NCBI GenBank assembly: GCA_963845675.1
Contig: CAWJSX010000003.1
Coordinates: 62,001 to 126,000 of the forward strand
From: CAWJMD01 sp963845675
Lineage (GTDB): Bacteria > Actinomycetota > Actinomycetes > Actinomycetales > CAWJMD01
Reading direction: 5' to 3'
DNA: 64,000 nucleotides
Of this stretch, positions 30,393 to 40,819 are shown piece by piece. Position 1 is the stretch's first letter, and each line of letters starts with the position of its first letter. The position numbers and the translations under genes are program-made. The notes beneath the pieces were generated by a model. It ran no database searches and had not been told where the DNA came from. It worked only from the letters and a program-made list of their open reading frames with translations.

Positions 30393-31061
30393 GTGAGGAG
30401 CCATGGTGCGAGCCGACCAGGCGCGACCCTCCACGGGTTGATCGTGGACTGGGGCGGCGTGCTGACCGTGGCGCTCCCGGAGGCGATCCGGGTGTGGGCC
30501 GACGCCGAGGGCGTGGACCTCGAGATCTACCGGGCGGTCCTGGTGGAGTGGGGCTTCGGGCCCGACCACTCCGGACCGGCCGCGGAGCTCGAGCGCGGCG
30601 AGATCAGCGCTGCGACGTTCGAGGTGCTGCTGGCGGAGGAGTTCGCCCGCAGGGGCAGCCCGGTCGCGGGCGGCGGGTTGCTCCGGCGCATGCTGGCCGG
30701 TCTGGACCGCCCCGAGCCGCGGATGTTCGAGGTCGTGCGGCGGGCCCGAGCGGCCGGGCTCGCCACCGGACTGCTCTCCAACTCGTGGGGCAACGACTAC
30801 GACCGTCGGGGCTGGGACGACCTCTTCGACGCCGTGGTCATCTCCGGGGAGGTCGGGATGCGCAAGCCCGAGCCCCGCATCTTCGAGCATGCCGCGTCGC
30901 TGCTCGACCTCCCTCTCCACGCGTGCGTGATCGTCGACGACCTGGAGCACAACGTGGACGGCGCCCGGGCGACCGGCATGTCCGCCGTGCTGCACCGCGA
31001 CGTCGACGCCACGCTGCCCGAGCTCTCGCGGCTGCTGGGGATAGACCTCTCGGACGTCTAG
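30393..31061 (+). CDS. HAD-superfamily hydrolase
   Basis: The GTG at 30393 gives 222 residues and lies four bases after the CpaE-like gene. The HAD motifs are: motif I LIVDWGGVLT, motif II GLLSNSW, motif III with the lysine in GMRKPEPRIF, and motif IV CVIVDDLEHNVDGARATGM. An alpha-helical cap (residues 25-95) belongs to subfamily IA, the phosphatase/dehalogenase/epoxide-hydrolase-N-like group. The DWGG form of motif I has Gly where phosphatases carry the second Asp, as in the DxGGVL epoxide-hydrolase-like group. Substrate unknown. The stop overlaps the stop of the convergent lipoprotein gene. Confidence 0.8.
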   Translation: MRSHGASRPGATLHGLIVDWGGVLTVALPEAIRVWADAEGVDLEIYRAVLVEWGFGPDHSGPAAELERGEISAATFEVLLAEEFARRGSPVAGGGLLRRMLAGLDRPEPRMFEVVRRARAAGLATGLLSNSWGNDYDRRGWDDLFDAVVISGEVGMRKPEPRIFEHAASLLDLPLHACVIVDDLEHNVDGARATGMSAVLHRDVDATLPELSRLLGIDLSDV

Positions 31062-31662
31062 GCGACCTTCACCTGGAGCAGGAGCCTCTCCGGCCCGCTC
31101 GCCTCGACCACGTAGACGCCGGGGGTGCCGCCGACGAGGTCGATCGGGACCGTGGCCTGACCGGGCACCGGTCGCTCGATGTCGTACCCGCGCACGTGCA
31201 CGACCGTGGTCCGGTCGGCGCACGAGCAGCCGCAGCTTCTGGCCGCGGGCCAGCGTCACGGTCGCCGGGGCCGGCGTGACGTCGCGCGCCGGCGATCGTG
31301 ACCTCGTACGTCACGTCGGGCTCGCCGGCACCGGCACCGGCACCGGCACCGGCACCCGCGCCTCCGGTCACCGTCGCGGCGGGCAGGGTCTCGGTCAGGT
31401 GGCAGGGCGTCGGCACAGCCTCGGGGGTGCCGCTGATCGTCGCGTCCGGGTCGCTGCCCAGGACCTCGGGCTCCACAGGCTCGCCGGACGCCGCGGGCTC
31501 CGTCGCCGACCCGGTCCCGGACACGCCGGCCGGCTCGCCGGCTGACCGTCCTCCGTCCCCCGAACAGCCCGTCAGGACCAGGCCCAGAGCCAGCCCGACG
31601 GACAGGCCGACGACCGCGGCCGGACGACGGCGCGCGGACAGGGGTGTGGTGGTGGCGATCAC
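31058..31662 (-). pseudogene. Lipoprotein of unknown function, frame broken twice
   Basis: The GTG at 31662 starts a signal peptide VIATTTPLSARRRPAAVVGL...GLVLTGC with lipobox LTGC. A low-complexity Ser/Gly/Ala/Pro stretch follows, with (GA)n coded by the CCGGCA repeat. The C-terminal beta-rich domain is spread over three frames: DVTYEVTIAGA to about 31285, DVTPAPATVTLARGQKLRLLV to about 31215, then ADRTTVVHVRGYDIERPVPG ... PGVYVVEASGPERLLLQVKVA with TAG at 31058. The end resembles a cupredoxin-like or Ig-like fold without clear copper ligands. It would be anchored on the outer face of the membrane. Confidence 0.6.
31325..31354. repeat. Hexanucleotide tandem repeat (CCGGCA)5
   Basis: Five perfect copies of CCGGCA lie in the lipoprotein gene and code for alternating Gly-Ala after its signal peptide. 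The length of the linker could vary by slippage in steps of two residues without breaking the frame. Confidence 0.85.
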
Positions 31663-31727
31663 GGCGCCGAGTGTAGGTGGCGTGACACGATGGCCCACGT
31701 GCCGCCCCCGTCCAGCGAAGGAGCCCA

Positions 31728-33167
31728 GTGTCGGACCGTCTGACCCCGCTGGACCTCTCCTTCCTGTACCTGGAGGAGCGGACGACGGTCATGCACGTGG
31801 GCTCGGTGCTGGTCTTCGACCCGCCGGAGGGGGGATTCGACTTCGACGCGTTGCTGCGCCACATCGGGGCCCGCATCGCGTTCGTCCCGCGGTTCCGTCA
31901 GCGCATCCGCCAGGTGCCGGCCCGCCTCGCGAACCCCGTCTGGGTGGACGACGAGCGCTTCGACATCGGGTACCACGTCCGGCGGTCCGCGCTCCCGCGA
32001 CCCGGCACCGGCGAGCAGCTGCGCGAGCTGGTCGCCCGGGTGCAGTCGCGCCACCTGGACCGCAGCCGGCCGCTGTGGGAGGCGTACGTCGTGGAGGGCC
32101 TGGAGGACGGGCGCTTCGCCATCGTCACGAAGTCGCACCAGTCGCTCGTGGACGGCGTCAACGCCGTCGACCTGTCCCAGGTCGTGCTGGACGACACCCC
32201 GTCACCGACACCGGCGCCCCCGGACACGTGGCACCCGAGCCGGGAGCCGTCGCTGGTCGAGCTCGTCACCGGCGCCGTCGCGGAGGCGGTGCGGCGTCCG
32301 ACGCAGGTGGTCGACACCCTCCGCGCCGGCGCGGCCGACCTGCAGGCGACGGCGGACAAGGCCCTTGGCGCGCTCGGCGGGATCGCGCTCGCGGCCCGCA
32401 CGGCCACCAGCCCCGCGCCCGACTCCCCGCTCAACGTCGAGATCGGCGAGCACCGCCGCTTCGGGACGGTGACCACCGACCTCGAGGACTACCGCGCGGT
32501 GCGCGCGTTCCACGCCACGGGAGGTCGTCGCCGCGCCACGAAGGGGATTGTGGGGACGGCGATCTCGGTCAACGACGTGGTTCTCGCGACGCTCACCGGC
32601 GCGCTGCGCGAGTGGATGCTCGCACGTGGTGCCCGCGTCACGCCGACCACGACGCTCCGAGCCCTCGTGCCGGTCAGTGTCCGGTCCGACGTGGTCGAGT
32701 CCGGCCCCGCCGCCTCGACGGTCGAGTCGCACCTGGTCGACCTGCCGGTGGGCGAACCCAACGCCACGGTGCGGCTGCAGCAGGTCTCGTACCAGATGAA
32801 GGCCCACGCCGACACGGGGCGGGCCGTACCGGCGAGGCGTCTGGCCGACGTCGGCGGGTTCGCACCGCCCACGCTGCACTCCCTGGGTGCCCGCGTGGCC
32901 AGCGGCCTGTCTCGCCGGGTCTTCAACCTCGTGGTGACGAACGTCCCCGGGCCGCAGCACCCGCTGTTCGCAGCCGGCGCACGGCTGGTGGCCGGGTACC
33001 CCGTGATCCCCCTCGCCCGGGGGCAGGGGCTCGCGATCGGCCTGACCTCCTACGAGGGCAGCGTGTTCTACGGCCTCAACGCCGACCGGGAGGCGATGCC
33101 CGACCTCGACGTCCTCGGGCAGTGCGTCGTCGAGTCGCTCGCCGAGCTCCGGGACACGGTGCAGTGA
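31728..33167 (+). CDS. Wax ester synthase / diacylglycerol acyltransferase (WS/DGAT)
   Basis: The GTG at 31728 has a GAAGGAG ribosome-binding site five bases upstream. The product has 479 residues, normal for the family. It opens LTPLDLSFLYLEERTTVMHVGSV. The catalytic HHxxxDG motif reads HQSLVDG at residues 137-143: the first His (137) and Asp142 are kept, the second His is Gln. The C-terminal NVPGPQHPLFAAGARL and the PLARGQGLAIGLTSYEG strand are typical. These enzymes make triacylglycerol or wax esters from acyl-CoA at the membrane or lipid droplet. Its stop overlaps the patatin start, suggesting a storage-lipid unit. The HQ variant may alter activity. Confidence 0.88.
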   Translation: MSDRLTPLDLSFLYLEERTTVMHVGSVLVFDPPEGGFDFDALLRHIGARIAFVPRFRQRIRQVPARLANPVWVDDERFDIGYHVRRSALPRPGTGEQLRELVARVQSRHLDRSRPLWEAYVVEGLEDGRFAIVTKSHQSLVDGVNAVDLSQVVLDDTPSPTPAPPDTWHPSREPSLVELVTGAVAEAVRRPTQVVDTLRAGAADLQATADKALGALGGIALAARTATSPAPDSPLNVEIGEHRRFGTVTTDLEDYRAVRAFHATGGRRRATKGIVGTAISVNDVVLATLTGALREWMLARGARVTPTTTLRALVPVSVRSDVVESGPAASTVESHLVDLPVGEPNATVRLQQVSYQMKAHADTGRAVPARRLADVGGFAPPTLHSLGARVASGLSRRVFNLVVTNVPGPQHPLFAAGARLVAGYPVIPLARGQGLAIGLTSYEGSVFYGLNADREAMPDLDVLGQCVVESLAELRDTVQ

Positions 33168-34220
33168 GCGGCATCTCGCACGGGCGGCGGGGACGCTGGG
33201 GCCTGGTCCTGGGCGGCGGGGGAGTCCTGGGCGGCGCCTGGATGGTCGGCGCGCTGACGGCGCTGCAGGAGGTGCACGGCCTGGACCCGCGCGAGGCGGA
33301 CCTGCTGGTCGGCACGTCGGCCGGCTCCGTGCACGCGGCGCTCCTCGGAGCGGGGGTGAGCGTGGCCGAGCTGCGCTCCCACCAGCTCGGCGAGCCGTCG
33401 CGGTCGGGACCGCTGGCGCGGATCGGCTGGGACTACGAGACAGCCACCGGTGGGTCCCGGCCGCCGCGGCCCCGCTGGGGGCTCGGGTCGGCGGGCCTGG
33501 TCCGGCAGGGAGCGGGACGCCTCCGGCACCTGCCGCCCACCGCCGTGCTCTCGGCCCTGATGCCCGAAGGACGCGGCTCGCTCGAGATGGTGGGCCGTCT
33601 CGTCCAGGCGGTGCAGGACGAGGTGAAGGCGGCGACCGGCGGCTGGTCACCCCACCCGGGCGTGCGGGCGGTCGCGATGGACTTCGAGTCGGGACGGCGA
33701 GTGGTCTTCGGCGACCCGGTGAGCCCGCCGGCGGCCCTGGCCGAGGCGGTGATGGCGTCCTGTGCCGTGCCCGGCTGGTACTCGCCCGTCAGCATCCACG
33801 GCGTCCGGTACATCGACGGCGGGGCGTCCTCGTCCACGAACATCGACGTGCTCGCCGGTCACGACCTGGACGAGATCTTCGTGCTGGCCCCGACGGTCTC
33901 GTTCTCGATGGACCAGCCGACGGCCGCGCCCGCGCGGATGGAACGGGCCTGGCGCCACCGCGTGACCCGACGCGCCCTGCGTGAGGTGGCCAAGGTCCAC
34001 GCGGGTGGCACCGACGTGACCGTGCTGGGCCCCGGCCCGGCCGACCTCGAGGCGATCGGCTTCAACCTGATGGACGTCTCACGGCGTCGTCAGGTGCTCG
34101 ACACCTCGCTGGTGACCACCCGTGCGGCCCTGCAGGACCCCGAGGAGCTGGAGGCGCTGATGGCACGACCCGAGAGGCTTCGACGGGGACGACCCGGTCG
34201 ACGACCAGGAGGTGGTCTGA
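33164..34220 (+). CDS. Patatin-like phospholipase, C-terminal frameshift
   Basis: The GTG at 33164 overlaps the WS/DGAT stop. The patatin motifs are complete: the oxyanion loop GLVLGGGGVLGGAW, the nucleophile elbow LLVGTSAGSV (GTSAG) and the catalytic aspartate in YIDGGASSSTN. After ALMARPE near 34175 the frame should shift by one base to read GFDGDDPVDDQEVV and stop at 34218-34220. As written, the frame runs straight into the next gene and would fuse the two. With correction it has about 352 residues. It is a serine/aspartate-dyad acyl hydrolase that probably works on the lipids made by its neighbour. Confidence 0.82.
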
Positions 34221-34723
34221 TGCGCGTCTTCCTCCCCGCGACGGGGCCGCTGCTGGCCGAGTGGGCGCGAACGGGGGCGGTGGCCGTCCCCCTCACCGCG
34301 CACGCCGTCACACCGGCGCTGCGGGAGTGGTACGCGGAGGGCGATACCGAGGAGCTCGAGTACGCCGCGATGGTCGAGGCGGCGGAGGCCTCTCTGCGCC
34401 TGCTGGGTGACGACCCGTCCGCGGCGCGGCGCCGGGTCGTGCTGGCGGCCGAGGTGGACGTCGCGACCACGCTCCCGGGAGGCGACACCGGCCCGCGGTC
34501 CCAGGTCCTGCTGCCCGGGTCGGTGCCGGTGAGCGACCTCGTCGCCGTGCACGTCGACGACGACGAGGCCGTCGTCGACGTCACGGCCGCGGTCGAGGCC
34601 GTCGACGCCGCCGACCGCGGCGACGACGAGGCGCAGTTCGTCGTCGACTCGGCCGAGGCGCACGACCTGCTCTGGTTCGACGCGTCCGAGATCGACTCCG
34701 TCGTCGCTGATCTCGGTCACTGA
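34220..34723 (+). CDS. DUF6912-family protein
   Basis: The ATG at 34220 overlaps the presumed patatin stop (TGATG) and gives 167 residues. MRVFLPATGPLLAEWARTGAV, then EELEYAAMVEAAEASLRLL, ARRRVVLAAEVDV and SEAHDLLWFDASEI-like end match the actinobacterial DUF6912 pattern. The protein is acidic, has no membrane segment and has no known function. The end DDEAQFVVDSAEAHDLLWFD is the best conserved block as I remember the family. Confidence 0.75.
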   Translation: MRVFLPATGPLLAEWARTGAVAVPLTAHAVTPALREWYAEGDTEELEYAAMVEAAEASLRLLGDDPSAARRRVVLAAEVDVATTLPGGDTGPRSQVLLPGSVPVSDLVAVHVDDDEAVVDVTAAVEAVDAADRGDDEAQFVVDSAEAHDLLWFDASEIDSVVADLGH

Positions 34724-34744
34724 GCTGTCGCGGCCCGGCAGTCG

Positions 34745-36155
34745 CTAGAAGCCGTTGCCCCGCACGACCTGGGCGTACCAGAGCGCGCTGGCCTTCGGAG
34801 TCCGTTCCTGCGTCTCGTAGTCGACCCGCACGATGCCGAACCTGCGGTCGTAGCCGAAGGCCCACTCGAAGTTGTCCATCAGGGACCAGGCGAGGTACCC
34901 GCGCAGGTCGACACCCTCGGTGAGCGCGGCGTAGCAGGCACGGAGGTGCTCCTCGATGTAGCTGCGTCGGTGCTCGTCGTGGACGGAGCCGTCACCGGAC
35001 ACCTCGTCGTCGTAGGCGGCACCGTTCTCGGTGATGACGAAGGGCGTGCCGGGGTATCTCTGGTGCAGCGTGACGAGCAGGTCGCGCAGGCCGTCGGGAT
35101 CGACCTCCCAGTCCATCGCCGTCACCGGCAGGCCGCGCGAGACCATCTGCGCCGCCTCGGCACCCACCCACGGCGACCCCTCGAGGGGCACTCCGGAGTC
35201 GTGCACGTTGGCGGTCGTGTAGTAGTTCACGCCGAGCACGTCGATCGGTGACGAGATCACGTCGAGGTCCCCGGGCTGCACGACGTCGGCCAGGCCGAAG
35301 GGCTCGAGGTCGTCCCAGACGTCCTGCGGGTAGCCGCCCCGAAGGAGAGGGTCGAGGAACAGCCGGTTCTGCAGGCCGTCGACCCGGCGCGCGATCTCGA
35401 CGTCCTCGTCACGGGTGCGGTCGGCGGGAGTCACGGGCGACAGGTTCAGCGTGATGCCCAGCTGCGTCTGCTCGCCGGTCGGGGCGACGGACCCCGACAC
35501 CCGCGTCGCGCAGCACCCGGGTGGCCTTGCCGTGAGCCAGCAGCAGGTGGTGCACGGCGGCGACCGCCTCGCGAGGGTCGCGGTGTCCGGGCGCGTGGTG
35601 ACCGGCTGCGTAGGAGAGCAGGGACGAGCACCAGGGCTCGTTGAGCGTCGTCCACGTCGGCACGCGGTCGCCGAGCGCGTCGTGCACGGTCGAGGCATAC
35701 TCGGCGAAGAGGTCGGTGGTGTCGCGGTTCGCCCAGCCTCCCTTGTCCTGCAACGCCTGTGGGAGGTCCCAGTGGTACAGGGTCAGCCACGGCTTGATGC
35801 CGCGGCCCAGCAGCTCGTCCACCAGCCGCGAGTAGAAGTCGAGCCCGGCCGGGTTCACGTCGCCGCCGTCCGGCCGGATGCGCGGCCACGACGTCGAGAA
35901 GCGGTAGGTGGCGATGCCCAGCTCCGACATCATCTCGACGTCCTGCGGCATCCGCCGGTAGTGGTCGCAGGCCAGCTCGCCGGTGTCGCCGTCCAGCACC
36001 GCACCGGGCTGACGACAGAACACGTCCCAGATCGAGTCGGTCCGCCCGTCGGCCGTCGTCGAGCCCTCGATCTGGAAGGCTGCGGTCGCTGCGCCCCAGA
36101 GGAAACCGGTCGGGAACTGGACGGCGCCGAGGGGGTTGCCCGTAGTGGTCGTCAT
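34745..36155 (-). CDS. Family GH1 beta-glucosidase, one frameshift
   Basis: The N-terminal frame starts at the ATG at 36155 with FPTGFLWGAATAAFQIEGS, the GH1 opening. The acid/base glutamate is in TWTTLNEPW. Near 35505 one base moves the homology from VLRDAGVG into VAPTGEQTQLGITLNL in the other frame. The nucleophile is in PFVITENGAAY, and the C terminus has YLAWSLMDNFEWAFGYDRRFGIV. Together about 470 residues, standard for a cytoplasmic GH1 enzyme hydrolysing beta-linked disaccharides or aryl glucosides. No sugar transporter is adjacent. It diverges from pruA across a 94-base gap. Confidence 0.85.
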
Positions 36156-36249
36156 GGGGGCATTCTGCTACCCACTCCCGCGTGACACGATGTGCCGACC
36201 CGACTGGTGGTCACCATCCACCGATCCGACGCCGCCCGAGGAGAACTGA

Positions 36250-37878
<1,629 letters not shown>

Positions 37879-37887
37879 GCGGCGACC

Positions 37888-39297
37888 ATGCTCATGACGG
37901 ACGGAGGACCGGCCTTCACCGCACCCGACGAGGGGCTGCTCGACGAGCTCGCCGCCCGGGTGCCGCGCGGCGCCGTCGTCCGCGACCCCGACGTCGTGGC
38001 CGGGTACAGCCGCGACCGTGAGCCGTGGTCCCCCTCGGGGACGCCGGCGGCGGTGGTGCGGGTCACCCGGACGGCCGACGTGGTCGCGGTGATGCGCTGG
38101 GCGTCGGAGCACCGCGTCGCCGTCGTGCCCCGCGGGGCGGGCTCGGGGCTCGCCGGCGCGGCCAACGCGACCGACGGCTGCGTCATGCTGAGCACCGAGC
38201 GCATGGACTCCGTGCTGGAGGTGGACGACCGCGACCTGCTCGCCGTCGTGCAGCCTGGTGTGATCAACGCCGACCTCAAGAAAGCCGCTGCGGCACAAGG
38301 GATGTTCTACGCCCCGGATCCCGGCTCGCAGGGGTTCTGCACGATCGGGGGCAACGTCGCGACCAACGCCGGCGGCCTGTGCTGCGTCAAGTACGGCGTC
38401 ACGCGTGACGCCGTGCTCGGGCTCGAGGTGGTGCTGGCCGACGGGCGCGTCCTGCGCACGGGCGGTCGCACCGTCAAGGACGTGGCGGGTCTCGACCTCA
38501 CCCGCCTGTTCGTCGGCAGCGAGGGCATGCTCGGGGTCGTCACCGAGGTCACCGTACGGCTGCTGCCGGCCAGGCCCGCGCCGTCGACCGTGGTGGCCAC
38601 GTTCGCTGAGCTCGTCGACGCCGGCGACGCGGTGTCGGCGATCATCGCGTCCAGCCGCCCGAGCATGTGCGAGCTGATGGACGCGACGACGGTGGCCGCG
38701 GTCGAGCAGCACTCACCGAGCGGGCTCGACCTGTCGGCAGCGGCGCTGCTGGTGCTGCAGTCCGACGCCCCGGGCTCCGCGGGCGAGGCGGAGTGCGAGG
38801 CCTTCTCCGCCGCCTGCGAGAAGGCGGGCGCGACGTTCGTGATGTCCACGTCCGACCCCGTCGAGAGCGAGATGCTGACGATGGCCAGGCGTTCGGCGGT
38901 GGTGGCCCTCGAGGCGCGGGGCGGGTGGGTGCTCGACGACGTCGGTGTCCCGCTCTCGCGCATCCCCGACCTGGTGGCCGGCTGCGCCTCGATCGGTCGG
39001 GACCACGACGTCGAGATCGCCACGTTCGGCCACGCCGGCGACGGCAACATGCACCCCACCGTGGTCTACCCACGCGGCGACGCCGCCGCGGAGGCGCGTG
39101 CGGGAGCTGCCTTCGTCGCGCTGCTCGACCTGGCGCTCGAGCTGGGGGGCACGGTGACGGGGGAGCACGGCGTGGGCCTGGCGAAGCGCGCGCACCTGGC
39201 CCGGCAGGTCGGCGAGGTGCACCTCGACGTGCAGCGCTCCGTCAAGGCCGCGCTGGACCCGCTCGGCATCCTCAACCCGGGCAAGTCCCTGGGCTGA
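37888..39297 (+). CDS. FAD-linked oxidase (GlcD / D-2-hydroxyacid dehydrogenase type)
   Basis: The protein has 469 residues. The PCMH-type FAD-binding domain shows VVPRGAGSGLAGAANATDGC and CTIGGNVATNAGGLCCVKYG. The C-terminal domain has the metal-ligand histidines of the family in ATFGHAGDGNMHPTVVY and GTVTGEHGVGLAKR. These are the marks of glycolate oxidase subunit GlcD and D-2-hydroxyglutarate or D-lactate dehydrogenases. It acts as a membrane-associated or soluble flavoprotein passing electrons to a quinone or electron-transfer protein. Directly after pruA it might oxidise D-2-hydroxyglutarate, but that is only context. Confidence 0.88.
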   Translation: MLMTDGGPAFTAPDEGLLDELAARVPRGAVVRDPDVVAGYSRDREPWSPSGTPAAVVRVTRTADVVAVMRWASEHRVAVVPRGAGSGLAGAANATDGCVMLSTERMDSVLEVDDRDLLAVVQPGVINADLKKAAAAQGMFYAPDPGSQGFCTIGGNVATNAGGLCCVKYGVTRDAVLGLEVVLADGRVLRTGGRTVKDVAGLDLTRLFVGSEGMLGVVTEVTVRLLPARPAPSTVVATFAELVDAGDAVSAIIASSRPSMCELMDATTVAAVEQHSPSGLDLSAAALLVLQSDAPGSAGEAECEAFSAACEKAGATFVMSTSDPVESEMLTMARRSAVVALEARGGWVLDDVGVPLSRIPDLVAGCASIGRDHDVEIATFGHAGDGNMHPTVVYPRGDAAAEARAGAAFVALLDLALELGGTVTGEHGVGLAKRAHLARQVGEVHLDVQRSVKAALDPLGILNPGKSLG

Positions 39298-39318
39298 GGG
39301 CGGTTCGAGCGGCCGAGG

Positions 39319-39813
39319 TCAGCCCGCGAGCCACTCCCGGCCGACCTGCTGCTCCTTGCGGATCGCCGACATGATGGCCGGCTGGGCGGCCTTCTCGAGG
39401 CTGCCACCGATCAGGGGCACCGAGGCCTTGAGGTCGCCCTCGACCGTCTGGAGGGTGCCGGCGCCGGACGGGCTCATCCGCATCGTGCCCCTCAGTCGCA
39501 GCGGGGCCCCCACGATCTCGACGGTGACGGTCGCCTCGCGGGAGCCGTCGGCGGCCGGTGCCTCCCAGGCGTCCGCCTGCTTGATGGTCACGGTGTCGCC
39601 CACGAACTTGCGTGCCACGTCAGGGAAGTCGTCGGTCGGCATGGTGCGCGACGAGGTGGCCGTGAAGGGACCCGACGCGTCTCCCGACACCTCGACCGAG
39701 CGCTGGAGCGCTCCCATCCGGTCGCACTTGCGCTCCACGAAGGCCTTGTCGGCCAGCATCGCGGCCACCTGGTCCGGGCTCGCCTCGTACGTGATCTCGG
39801 CATCGACGCGCAT
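39319..39813 (-). CDS. DUF2505 (START/SRPBCC-like) protein
   Basis: The protein has 164 residues. MRVDAEITYEASPDQVAAML at the start, VERKCDRMGALQRSVEVSG, RKFVGDTVTIKQADAWEAP, and the ending EGDLKASVPLIGGSLEKAAQP are the DUF2505 pattern. The SRPBCC helix-grip fold binds hydrophobic ligands. The family is common in actinobacteria with no known ligand. It converges with the oxidase gene and diverges from the tryptophan dioxygenase. Confidence 0.85.
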   Translation of the reverse strand: MRVDAEITYEASPDQVAAMLADKAFVERKCDRMGALQRSVEVSGDASGPFTATSSRTMPTDDFPDVARKFVGDTVTIKQADAWEAPAADGSREATVTVEIVGAPLRLRGTMRMSPSGAGTLQTVEGDLKASVPLIGGSLEKAAQPAIMSAIRKEQQVGREWLAG

Positions 39814-39911
39814 CCGTCCTCCTGAGCTCGGTCGTGAGTCGGAGGCAGCCTAGATGCAGGGCGGGACGCCGACCGGCACGGTCCGCCACGCGAGGGCCTA
39901 CCCTTCGGCGC

Positions 39912-40721
39912 GTGAACGAGCACCCGAGCAACCCACCGTCCGACCGGCACTTCGGAGAGCAGGGGGGCAGGCTGACCTACGGCTCCTACCTACGGCTCGA
40001 CCAGCTGCTCACCGCGCAGGTGCTGGAGTCCGACCCGCCTGCGCACGACGAGCTGCTCTTCATCACGATCCACCAGGTCTACGAGCTGTGGTTCTCGCAG
40101 CTGCTGCACGACCTCGGCGAGGTGCGCGCCGCCATGTTCGACGGGCGGCTGTGGTGGGCGCGTCACCTGCTGGGGCGGGTCGGCACGGTCGAGCGCGTCC
40201 TGATCGCCCAGATCGAGGTGCTCGAGACGATGACCCCTCAGGACTTCCTGGTGTTCCGTGAGCGGCTGGCGCCGGCGTCGGGCTTCCAGTCCGTCCAGTT
40301 CCGCGAGCTCGAGTTCCTCTCGGGCCACAAGGACCCGGGGTTCCTCGAGCGCTTCCGGGGCCTCACCGCCGACGAGCGGGCCCGGCTGGAGAAGCGGTTG
40401 GAGGAGCCGACCCTGTGGGACGCCTACCTGCACGTGCTCACCTCCCACGACCTGCCGGTCGGTGACGACGAGCAGGTGTCGTCGTCCCTGGTGGCCGTGG
40501 CTCGCGACCGCGACCGCTTCGGCGACGCGTGGGAGCTAGCCGAGAGACTGCTGGACCACGACGCGCGCGCTGCGGAGTGGCGCGCCCGCCACGTGCAGAT
40601 GGTCGAGCGACAGATCGGCACCAAGTCGGGGACGGGCGGCTCGAGCGGCGCCCCCTACCTGCGGTCGCGCCTGCCCCTGCGGTACTACCCGTTGCTGTGG
40701 GAGATGCGCGGCGCGCTCTAG
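39912..40721 (+). CDS. kynA: Tryptophan 2,3-dioxygenase
   Basis: The GTG at 39912 gives 269 residues. It opens the pyrrole ring of L-tryptophan with O2 to N-formylkynurenine. The distal substrate-binding segment is FITIHQVYELWFSQLLHDL. The proximal heme histidine lies in RARHVQMVERQIGTKSGTGG, ending in the GTGGSSGAPYL loop. FRELEFLSGHKD is also diagnostic. The rest of the kynurenine pathway (formamidase, kynureninase) is not adjacent. The closest fold relative of a formamidase is the cyclase-family gene in the island, which I do not link to it. Confidence 0.94.
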   Translation: MNEHPSNPPSDRHFGEQGGRLTYGSYLRLDQLLTAQVLESDPPAHDELLFITIHQVYELWFSQLLHDLGEVRAAMFDGRLWWARHLLGRVGTVERVLIAQIEVLETMTPQDFLVFRERLAPASGFQSVQFRELEFLSGHKDPGFLERFRGLTADERARLEKRLEEPTLWDAYLHVLTSHDLPVGDDEQVSSSLVAVARDRDRFGDAWELAERLLDHDARAAEWRARHVQMVERQIGTKSGTGGSSGAPYLRSRLPLRYYPLLWEMRGAL

Positions 40722-40819
40722 GTCGCTCGCGGGACGACCTCGGCGCCGCGGTACTAGGCTCGACGGGGCGCACAGCGAGGTGCGCCGCCGAGGCAAGACC
40801 CGCGAGCAGGTGGAGTGCC

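Noticed and set aside
33164..34723. A natural patatin-DUF6912 fusion protein
   Set aside because: The uninterrupted frame is caused by one base near 34175. In the neighbouring frame the patatin ends in a reasonable acidic tail with TGA overlapping the DUF6912 ATG (TGATG), the usual arrangement here.
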